Of a stretch of DNA of 50,671 bases, positions 30,722 through 39,738 are shown piece after piece. How positions within the stretch are numbered: the stretch's first letter is position 1; every line of letters starts with the position of its first letter. This stretch comes from Halicephalobus mephisto (Eukaryota; Nematoda; Chromadorea; Rhabditida; Panagrolaimidae), in contig SWDT01000236.1 of NCBI GenBank assembly GCA_009193035.1, positions 1 through 50,671 of the forward strand. The letters are read 5' to 3'. The notes beneath the pieces were generated by a model. The model did no database searches. It worked only from the letters and a program-made list of their open reading frames with translations, and was not told where the DNA came from. The position numbers and the translations under genes are program-made.

Positions 30722-31063
30722 ATGTCGCGAAATTACGAAATATTACTGTCGCCAGATCGATATATCAGTTCCAGTGCCAGATTTGACATAAATGTGAGTT
30801 TTGCGTTTTTGTACTTCCGGTCCCCTCCCCCTCGTTTGGTTTTTTGTAAGTTACTGCTATTCAAAAACTGTCAAAATTGGTCTTGTTTTTGAATAATTCA
30901 GTTTGGAAGTTTTCAGGTTGGCCAAAGAACATTCTTCCAGAAACACGACTATGAGGTCGTTCTCACGCTGAAGACGATGCGAGAGGACGGATCAGTGAAA
31001 GAACATAAATATTCCATGGATGCTGTTATGTTAAGGGAATTTTCCAAAAAACTCGATGAAATT
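30722..31063 (+). CDS. Unknown protein, 5' exons; weakly COMM-domain-like
   Basis: Two exons, 30722-30793 and 30917-31063, join in phase 0 and encode 73 residues starting MSRNYEILLSPDRY. The second exon (YEVVLTLKTMREDGSVKEH...MLREFSKKLDEI) has the alternating strand, acidic-Gly turn, strand, amphipathic-helix pattern of a COMM domain C-terminus, but similarity is too weak to assign. A GTAAAT donor follows at 31064; without splicing the frame ends 11 codons later. A possible later exon lies at 33130-33292, where two short plus-strand frames are open in GC-richer sequence. The ATG is preceded by TTTTTCAAG, acceptor-like, and is 47 bp from the divergent DGCR6-like start. The 3' end of the gene is unresolved. 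Confidence 0.5.
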
Positions 31064-33130
31064 GTAAATAATTTTCCCAAATGTAAAAGATACAGATGAA
31101 TTTTGGTTCAAAAACCGAATAAATTAAAATTTCTCTATTGACATTCACAAATAAAAAAATCTGCAAATTGCAAGCAATATTTAGGCCAATTGAAAAATAT
31201 GTTTTGTACCTAAATTTACTAAAAAGTTGATAAAAAATTAAAAATTTGCAATCTGCGCGCAACGTCTAAGCGAGTGGAAAAGCGTACTTTGTACCTAAAT
31301 TTATTTAAAAATTAAAAATTCGCAATCTGCGTGCGGCATTCGGACAAGTAAACAAATGCATTTTGTACCTACATTTATTAAAAAATGAAAAATTTGCAGT
31401 TTGCGAGCAGCATTGGGGCAAGTTGAAAAGTATATTTTGTACCTAAATTTATTAAAAAATGAAAAATGAAAAATTCGCAGTTTGCGGGCAATAGATTAGT
31501 AAATAAACAAGTGTACTTTGTACCTAAATCTATTAAAAAGTTGATAAAAATCAAAAATTCGCAGTTTGCGGGCAACAATCAGGCAGATCGACAGCTGTGT
31601 TTTAAGTAAATTGAAGCTCATCATCTTACGTCACTCACATAATCCCCTATATCTGCAAAAACAGAAGATACGAAACAAAATTTCTTGACATTTAATGCAA
31701 TTTCATCAATTTAATCCAAATTGAATCGATATATGAAACCAATCTGAAATTTCGAAACAACTTTAAATTAATTTCCTGCGGCTTAGAATTGAAAATTGAA
31801 AATTAAATTCAACACCTGAATTACATCACTATTCATAATCTTTAAACACAGAGAAATTAAAAAACAATTTTGTTAAATTTGCACTTTAAAAAATAATTTC
31901 GAAAAACTTAAAACATGTCACTCGAGCTGCCAAACGACTGCGGACAAAATGCAATTTTTTTGATTTTTCTGAACTGTTTCGTAATTTTAGGTAAAAAAAC
32001 ATTAATCTGTCTGTCTGAATATTGTACAAAAATATTAATTTTTTAAATTTTTTAAATTTTTACAAGTTTAGGTACAGAGATCGTCAATCAACTTGCTGAA
32101 CGACTGCGGGCAAAATGCAATTTTTTGATTTTTCTGAACTGTTTCGTAATTTTAGGTAAAAAAATATTAATCTGTCTGTCTGAATATTGTACAAAAATGC
32201 AAATTTCCTTGCTTTTTTAAATTTTTATAAATTTAGCCACAGAAGAAATATCCTAATCCTTTTGGAAATTACGTGAAAATTGAAATTTTTCTTTTTTTCG
32301 AATTTTTGAAAAGTGTAAGTACAGAATGTATTTACCGATCTGTCAGAATGTTGCGCGTAGATTTCAATTTTCGAACTTTTAAGAAATGTAGATACAGAAG
32401 CCGTCAATCAACCTGTCCAAGTACTGCGAACTTTGATTTTTCTCGAATTTAATAAATTTAAGTAAAAATACACTTTTTAATTTGCCCAAATGCCGCGAGA
32501 AAACTGATTTTTTAGTTTTTATTAATTTTTTAATAAATTTAAACAAAAAAATATTTTTCAATTTACTTAAATATTATCTGCAAACTGCGATTTTTTAGTT
32601 TTTATTAACTTTTTAATAAATTTAGGTGAAAAAAATACTTTTAAATTTATTTAAATATTGTCTGCAAACTGCGATTTTTTAATTTTTATTAACTTTTTGA
32701 TAAATTTAAATAAAAAAATATTTTTAAATTTATTTAAATATTGTCTGCAAACTGCGATTTTTTAATTTTTATTAACTTTTTAATAAATTTAGGTGAAAAA
32801 ATATTTTTCAATTTACTTAAATATTATCTGCAAACTGCGATTTTTTAGTTTTTATTAACTTTTTAATAAATTTAGGTGAAAAATACATTTTCTAAAATAA
32901 CCAAACATCATTTTCAAGCTGCAGATTTCTGTTTTTTGACTTTTTCGTAAATTTCAGTGCAAAACTCCTTAACTAACTTATTCAAATACTGTACGAAAAA
33001 TGCAAATTTCGATGTTTGTTCACTTATTGATAAATTTAGGTACAGAACGCTGTCAGACTCGAACGTGCAAAAATTCCGAATTAAATTTTTATTTTGATTT
33101 TTATGTGAATTTCGACTTTGGTCGTTTGAC
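31064..33130. repeat. Series of 75-90-bp minisatellites
   Basis: At 31130-31600 a unit of about 75 bp with GCAATCTGCGCGCAAC and TTTTGTACCTAAATTTATTA repeats six times. At 31920-32210 two copies of a unit with CGACTGCGGACAAAATGCAA and ATTAATCTGTCTGTCTGAAT follow. At 32440-32900 a unit of about 88 bp with CAAACTGCGATTTTTTAG and TTTTTATTAACTTTTT repeats about five times. Short open frames in this stretch are translations of the repeats. Confidence 0.85.
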
Positions 33131-33300
33131 AAGCCTCGGATGTCCGTGGGGGATTACTCAAGTATTCATGTAGATTTCCATATAATATGCGGCAAAGGAA
33201 GGAGCTAAATCCAGCGGGCAAACGTCACTACGGAAACGAGAGCAAGAGGTTGAGCCAGTGCATGAGATTGTTTCACGTGTAGTTTTTGGAATTTTAAAAA
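33131..33300 (+). other. GC-richer island, possible exon
   Basis: The composition shift is sharp. One frame reads FDKPRMSVGDYSSIHV to a stop at about 33209, and another is open from an ATG at about 33199 (MRQRKELNPAGKRHYG) to a stop near 33292. Either could be the terminal exon of the gene starting at 30722, or the island may be regulatory. No family is recognised. Confidence 0.25.
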
Positions 33301-33339
33301 TAAAATATAAAATATAAAATCCATTTTTTTAAAAATTGT

Positions 33340-35055
33340 TTTTTTTTAAGAAAAACCTTTTTTTTTAAATTTTTTTTAAAGAAAAACCTTTTTTTTTTAA
33401 ATTTTTTTTAAGAAAAACCTTTTTTTTTTAAATTTTTTTTAAGGAAAACCTTTTTTTTTTTTAATTTTTTTTAAGAAAAAGCTTTTTTTCCTGGACTAAT
33501 TAACGAACCAAGCTTCCCAAGGCATTTCGCTAATCGACTCCACGCAAGAAGCCCTCAGAAACCAACCGAAGCAAGTTTCCCGAAAAGGACCAAGTCATCA
33601 ACTAGTTGACCAGTCCTCGTCCAGGCGCTAATTTGCATATTCACTCGAGACTCCCCTTCCCAAAACTACGGCTTTAGCGTCCTGAACCATGCAGTCCCAA
33701 TTTTCCAAATTAGATACAAAAAGTAAATTTTTAGACAAAGTAAACATCTCGGATTTCAAATTCCTAAAATCGCTTTTAATCGCGTTTGCATTTCGTCACG
33801 GTAGTCTGCAAGAATAGTTTTTAATTTACTTTTACTTTTCCTAAAGGGTTTTCCAAGACTCCTAAAATTATTTTAAACCACATTTAAGCCTCACCACGAA
33901 AATTCGTAAAAAATCCATATTAAAGAAATTTTTTAAAATTATTTTTTTAAAACTATTTTAAACCAAATTTAAGCCTCACCACCAAAATTCGTAAAAAAAT
34001 CTATATTAAAGAAATTATTTTTATTTTTAAATTATTTTAAACCAAATTTAAGTCCCACCACGAAAATTCGTAAAAAAATCTATATTAAAAAATTTTTTTT
34101 ATTTTTAAATTATTTTAAACCAAATTTAAGTCCCACCACGAAAATTTGTAAAAAATCCATATTAAAGAAATTTTTTAAAATTATTTTTTTAAAACTATTT
34201 TAAACCAAATTTAAGTCCCACCACCAAAATTCGTAAAAAATCTATATTAAAAAATTTTTAAATTTTTTTTACTTTTTTAAAATTGTTTTTCTAGAATTAT
34301 TTCAAGTCACATTTAGGTCCCACAATGAAAATTCGCAAGAGCAGTTTTTAATTATTTTTTTCTTTAAAAAATTGTTTTTTTTTAACTTCTGAAATTATTT
34401 TAAATTAGGTTTAAGTTTTTCCACAAAAGTTTATAAAAATAATTTTCATTTTTTTAAAAATAAATTTTACTTTTTTTTAATTTTTAAAATCATATTTTTT
34501 TAAAAACGAAAATTTTTAAAAATATTTGATTTTTTTCAAAAAGTTGTTTTTAAAATTTAAAAATTGAATTTATTTCGTCACGATGGTTTTTAAACATTTA
34601 GATTTTTATTTTAAAAAATGTTACTTTTTAATTCATAGAATTTTTAAAAAGAAAGTTATTACTTTTTCAATCCCAAAAATTTCGTTTATCTTAATACAGT
34701 AATTTTTCTAAATTTTTTAATGATTTTTATTTTTTTTTGAAATCCTAAAATTTTATTTATGTCTTATCACGAAAATTTCTAAAGTTATTTTTATATTTTT
34801 TAATGATTTTTATTTTTTTTAAATCCTAAAATTCCATTTATATCCTACCACGGAAATTTCTAAAGTTATTTTTAAAATTTTTTAATGATTTTTATCTTTT
34901 TTTTAAATTCTAAAATTTTATTCATGTCTTACCACGGAAATTCCTGAAGTTATTTTTTAAATTTTTTAATGATTTTTATCTTTTTTAGTCCCAAAATCGA
35001 ATTTATGTTCACGACGATATTTTGTAAAAAATAGTTTTAAATTCGTTTTTACTTT
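33340..35055. repeat. Minisatellites and one GC-richer island upstream of the GPCR
   Basis: At 33345-33485 a 30-bp unit (TTTTTTTTAAATTTTTTTTA plus AGAAAAACC) repeats five times. The stretch 33490-33720 is GC-richer and contains TCAACTAGTTGA and ATTTGCAT, fitting a regulatory island. At 33850-34330 a unit of about 77 bp (CACCACGAAAATTCGTAAAA, TTTTAAACCAAATTTAAG) repeats six times. At 34690-34990 a unit of about 83 bp (CACGGAAATTTCTAAAGTTA, TTTTTAATGATTTTTAT) repeats four times. No gene is supported. Confidence 0.8.
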
Positions 35056-35687
35056 TTCGGAATGGTTGTTGCTCTTTTTTGTAGCGCAAATTAGAAACAG
35101 TCGATAAAGTAGCTTGCTTGAGGGCCAGAAGAGCAATAAGCCGTAATAATGCAAGTCTCCGGGCTAATGGCGAAACGAAGCTAGAGCAAATAGCTTTTGG
35201 TTCTAATGTAAATTAAGAAAAATTTGTCATTTTTATTTTTTTATGAATATATTTCCGAGAAGACTACAAGTCTTGAAATTTCTGGAATAAGAGGTCTTTT
35301 GTGCCAGAGAGTCCTGACTCTGACCACTGGACTAGATGCCAAACGAGGATATAGATGTCTTTCCCTAAGGCCGAAAAACGAGAAGTCCCTTTTTGAAAAA
35401 CTGGCCTGCTACCAGTTTTGCCATGAAAGAAAGAGTCTTGACTGGCATTGCTACTGAAACTAGAATACCCACTTTCTCCTGGAAAACCGCGTACACAAAT
35501 GTTCCGTTTAATCGGTCTTTTACAGGACAATGCCTTCTCGAGTAACATAACCCTTCTGAATTCTGCTCAATATTCTTGGTTTTTTCAACTCAGGAAACAC
35601 GTATTTTAGTAAAAGGCAAGTCCTGGACCTTATTGAGTACCCCAAGCCATCCCCCCAGGACAGGAGGACCTCGATCGTCCTCAAAGG
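35056..35687. promoter_or_regulatory. Balanced-composition region before the GPCR, probable promoter
   Basis: Two blocks (35060-35210 and 35250-35680) have much higher GC content than the flanking minisatellites. Frames on both strands stay open for 77-94 codons, but none resembles a family and they overlap. Acceptor-like TATTTTAG (35600-35607) and CAACTCAG lie upstream of the GPCR start, consistent with a promoter, outron and 5' UTR. Confidence 0.4.
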
Positions 35688-38333
35688 ATGCTCGTCGTCG
35701 ATCCGACGCTCCTTACAGTAGAATCCCTAGCCAGAACTGCTGTTATTCTGGCCGTAGGGCTTCTGCTTTTCTTTTCTTCCGTCATCAGCATCGTCGTTCT
35801 CGTCTCCAACAAGACCCTCCACGACTGTATAGGGTACTTTCTGGTTCGTTTTATTTTTTATTAATTAAAATTTTTAAAAAAATTCAAAATTAAAAAAAAA
35901 TTTTTTAAAAATTAATAAATATTTTTAAAAAATCTCAAAAAAACTTAAAAATTTAAAAAAAATTTAAAAAAAAATTAATAAATATTTTTAAAAATCTCAA
36001 AAAAACTTTAAAATTTTTAAAAAATTAATAAATATTTTTAAAAATTCAATAAAAAACTTAAAAAAATTTTTGTTTTCATTAAAAAGTATTTTTTAATTTT
36101 TATATTATAAAAATTATTTTTTAGTTTTCAACTTTTCTGTTGTAAAAATTACTTTTTATTTGTATATTTTTATATAGTAAAAATTATTTTTTATTTTTCA
36201 ACTTTTATATTACAAAAGTTATTTTTTAATTTTTTACTTTTTTACTTTTTATGTTGTAAAAAATATTTCTTCAGATATCTCTTGCTTTTGCTGATTTGCT
36301 GTCCGCAACATGCATAATCCCGTTGTCGATGTACAGTTCCCTGAATCCGGAATGGAGATTCTGGGAGGACAATTCTCCAATTTGCAAGGCCAGTGCTTAT
36401 CTCCATATTGTAGTTCTCTGTTCTACCATTTATACCTTTATTTGGGTCGCTGTAGACAGACATTCCGCCTTCATGAAGCCTTCCAGATACGATTCAGAGC
36501 ACACCCTCACCCGATGCAAGTGCTGGATCGCCTTCTCCTGGGTCAGTGCCGTTCTCATCGCCCTCCCTATCTTGATCACGAAAATGGAGGTAATACTATT
36601 TAAATTAATCGAAAAATTTATTAAAAACAATATGCAAATTTTGAATTCCCGCGCAAAGTACTGTAAAAACTACAAAAATGGAAAAACTGGTAATTTCCAC
36701 TTAAATCGACTCGCTCTTTTTTTAAATTTCTTTTACCTAAACTTCAAATTTTTCTGAAAAATCACAAAACTTTTTATTTAAAAATTTTCCAAATTTTTTT
36801 GTAATTTCTGATTTTTATTAATTTTCGAATTCCCGCGCAAAGGGCGCAAGTTATTGCAAAAGTGGTAAAAATGGCAAATCTGGCAATTTATCGGAAATCG
36901 ACTCGCGATTTCGTCACTTGTTTTTTTTCTTGTTTTTTACCTAAATTTCAGAAAATCCCCATCAAAACGGTTTTATAAAATTTTTTTATTTATATTTTTA
37001 CAACAGTATGTTTTTTTCGCATATTTTTGGATTTTTCCACAAAGAAAAAGAACTTTTTAAAGTGGAAAAAACGGTAAATCCGGCAATTTACTGCTGAAAT
37101 GGACTCGCAATTTCGTTACTTTTTTACCTAAATTCTTCCAAGATAATTTCGTGGAAATTTAATTTTCTTATTTTTTAAATAATATTATTTCAGGCCAAAT
37201 ACCATCAAGAATTCGAAATGTGCGTTATCAAAGTGGAAAGGCCTACTTTAGCCTATAGTCTGACTTTAGCCGTCCTTGTCATCGGACCAGTCGTTGGGAC
37301 AATTATTTTCACGGCCTACTCCGTCGGGCGAGCCCTCAAGAGACCGGAAGAGGTACTGCTTTTTTCCTTATTCCTTATACTATCTTTTTGAATTTTTTAT
37401 GATCATTTTAAATTTTTTATGATTTTTTTAAAACTTCCTTTGTAGTTATATACTATTTTTGTATAGTATTTTTTATTTTTACATAACAAACAAACCAACT
37501 TTGGTTTCGATGGGGTATTTTGGTTTTTCGAATAGTTACATGTACTTTCATATATGAAAATTAATATTTGAGGATAGACAAAGCTTTTTGTACCCTATAT
37601 ACCCCAGTCTAGAAGTTTTTAGATGTATTTTAAAAGAATACAGCTTCAGGAAATTAATGACGAAATCTTGTAAGATTACGAAATTGCGCAAAACCAAAAT
37701 TTTAGCTCATTTTATATCCCAAAACTTTCTATCGAGACCGCTTTAGAAAACTTATGATTTTTACGAGTGTAGTTTTCTTATTTTTTACACAATTTTTTCC
37801 AGCTCGAGGACATCCAAAGGACAATAATCGACAATGACAGGAATTTCATCGTTACCGTATTCACTATGGTCGTTTTTGTGCTTTCCTGGATACCGATCGT
37901 GGTTTTACTCATATTGCCTTCGAGTTGGGTTCCTCCAGAAGACGCCGCGACGATGAAGTTCGCTTTCATGTGGTTGGCTGTTGGAGGCAGTTCTTCAAAA
38001 TTATTAATATTCTTCTTCATAAATTCAGAATTCAGAAGGACTTTCTACGCTCTTTGCACAGGCAACGTTTATTCTGATTCCGCAAGTTACGGAAGTTCAG
38101 AATTCGTTGGATGTTGTCTTCCAGAAAACAGGACTTGTCTGACTTCTTTGGTTTGTTGTTTTTTCTGCGGCTGCTGCACGTTATGGAGAAAGGTCTGCTG
38201 CGATTCCGAAACTACTTACATAACAGATTCCCAATTTCATCATCAACGACCAATTCCCCAACAAAACCTAGTAAATTCACGACATCTACCTGAGTACGGG
38301 AGCTTCTCGCAGTACGCCACAGGATACGCCTAA
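35688..38333 (+). CDS. Orphan class-A (rhodopsin-like) GPCR
   Basis: Four exons, 35688-35843, 36275-36589, 37194-37352 and 37803-38333, give 386 residues with seven hydrophobic helices. TM1 is TAVILAVGLLLFF; TM2 contains ISLAFADLLSA, with the conserved L-A-x-x-D; a Cys before TM3 (SPICKASAYL) can pair with ECL2. TM3 ends VAVDRHSAF, replacing D/ERY by DRH; TM6 is VVFVLSWIPIVVLLI, with S-W-x-P for C-W-x-P; TM7 ends SSSKLLIFFF instead of NPxxY, followed by NSEFRRTF helix 8. The tail has a cysteine cluster (SLVCCFFCGCC) suited to palmitoylation. It is an amine/peptide-receptor-type orphan; ligand unknown. An in-frame stop lies upstream of the chosen ATG. Introns 2 and 3 hold repeat elements. Confidence 0.85.
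36635..37145 (+). repeat. Three CGCGCAAA...ACTCGC elements in GPCR intron 2
   Basis: Copies near 36640-36740, 36828-36950 and 37030-37135 share GAATTCCCGCGCAAAG (degenerate in the third), GTGGTAAAAATGGCAAATC, a GACTCGC core and TTTTACCTAAATT. They have the same orientation as the host gene, as in the acyltransferase introns. Confidence 0.8.
37524..37748 (+). repeat. 225-bp element, copy in GPCR intron 3
   Basis: This is nearly identical to 39149-39373 in the CutA gene: both run from TTTTTCGAATAGTTACATG to ATCGAGACC(G/A)CTTTAGAAA, with the differences I saw limited to an A/G at TTAAT(A/G)TTTG and the G/A above. It is related, in reverse orientation, to the 221-bp tandem unit at the left end of the window. 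Confidence 0.92.
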
Positions 38334-38778
38334 ATCCCCGGGATTACTTTGCTCAACGTGTTGTTACTTCTCCAGAGCTACCAGGATACCTAATTTCTTA
38401 TTCTCCACGGTGTCCTTTTGCATTTCTTCAATTTAAAAAACTAATCAAATATCGTTCAAAAAGTCTATCTTTTTGTATTTTTCTCAGAGTTTATAAAAAA
38501 CAAGGAAATAAACCAAGTTTACCCAAAAAACCGTTAATCAAGTTTCAAAGACGGAAAAAAATCAATTTTGTTTTCTCGCGTTGGCGACAAATATGGTCGC
38601 TAGTCCTGACAAACCAAGATTACTTTTGATAAAATTGGCAATGACATCACTCTAGTTTAAAGATTTAAAAAGTTAAAAAGCGCCAAATCTCTCGGGAACG
38701 TTTCGCCAAAAAACCATCAAAACAGGAATCTAATGTCAACGTCAAAAAATGAATGTACCAGCTTCTACTCTTCTCAGG

Positions 38779-39719
38779 ATGACCACCGCTGTCTTCAATG
38801 TCGTTTATGTGACTGTTCCTAATCAAGAAGTCGCTAACAATATCGCTAGGTATAGTGTTTTTAAGTTTTTAATATAAAATTCAACTTTTTATATGAAATT
38901 CCACTTTTTATATGAAATTCAACTTTTTATATGAAATTTCACTTTTTATATATGGAATTCCACTTTTTATATATGAAATTTTACTTTTTATATATGAAAT
39001 TTTACTTCTTAGGTCAGCTGTTGAACAACGACTTGCTGCATGTGTCAACATTGTTCCAGGAATTAAATCTGTGTGAGTTGCTTTTTCATATATAATTTCC
39101 ACTACAAATAAGCAACTCTAACTTTGGGCATTCTGAATGTAGTTGTGATTTTTCGAATAGTTACATGTACTTTCATATATGAAAATTAATGTTTGAGGAT
39201 AGACAAAGCTTTTTGTACCCTATATACCCCAGTCTAGAAGTTTTTAGATGTATTTTAAAAGAATACAGCTTCAGGAAATTAATGACGAAATCTTGTAAGA
39301 TTACGAAATTGCGCAAAACCAAAATTTTAGCTCATTTTATATCCCAAAACTTTCTATCGAGACCACTTTAGAAATTTCATAGTTTTTATAACTTAAAACC
39401 AACCTTCAGATACCAATGGCAAGGCAAAGTGGAAGAAGACAACGAGTTACTTTTGATAATCAAGACTAAAAACAGCGAATTAGAAAACCTCCGAGAACAT
39501 GTCATCAAGAATCACCCTTATGAGGTGCCCGAGTTCATCAGTTTACCAGTAAGTTCTCTTCCCAAATTTACTTTATTCACCATTCCAAATAATTTAATTA
39601 TTTACACGAACATTACTTTTACAAGTCTCTAAAATAATTAATTCCAGATCGAATCCGGAAGCGAGCTGTATCTTAACTGGATCAATGAACAAGTCGGCAA
39701 AAAGCAAGAATCTTCATAA
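38779..39719 (+). CDS. CUTA: CutA divalent-cation tolerance protein homologue
   Basis: Four exons, 38779-38849, 39013-39072, 39410-39548 and 39648-39719, give 113 residues, the normal size of a CutA1 core. Characteristic segments are NVVYVTVPNQEVANNIARSA, QRLAACVNIVPGIKSVY, WQGKVEEDNELLLIIKTK, NHPYEVPEFISLPI and a terminal YLNWI. CutA forms a very stable trimer with a ferredoxin-like fold; bacterial members affect copper tolerance, and animal forms have been linked to acetylcholinesterase maturation. No signal peptide is visible, so this form is cytosolic. The start is directly preceded by TTCTCAG, a trans-splice acceptor. Its stop lies 19 bp from the stop of the convergent STAM gene. Confidence 0.93.
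38866..39012 (+). repeat. About 20-bp minisatellite in CutA intron 1
   Basis: Units of TTTTTATATGAAATTC plus CAC or AAC, later TTTTATATATGAAATTTTAC, repeat about seven times up to the acceptor. The unit is another variant of the TATATGAA theme found in many introns here. Confidence 0.85.
39149..39373 (+). repeat. 225-bp element, copy in CutA intron 2
   Basis: This is the partner of 37524-37748, same orientation, 1.6 kb apart and in the neighbouring gene. The copy ends about 36 bp before the exon 3 acceptor. Confidence 0.92.
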
Positions 39720-39738
39720 TCCATAAGTACATATTTCA

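Noticed and set aside
30917..31063. Assignment of the unknown gene to 6-pyruvoyl-tetrahydropterin synthase
   Set aside because: The H-x-Y-x-V-x-x-x and terminal L-D-x-I spacing is suggestive, but the zinc-binding histidines and catalytic Cys are absent.
35224..35548. 77- and 94-codon ORFs on opposite strands before the GPCR
   Set aside because: They overlap each other, lack family similarity and splice context, and are better explained by raised GC content.
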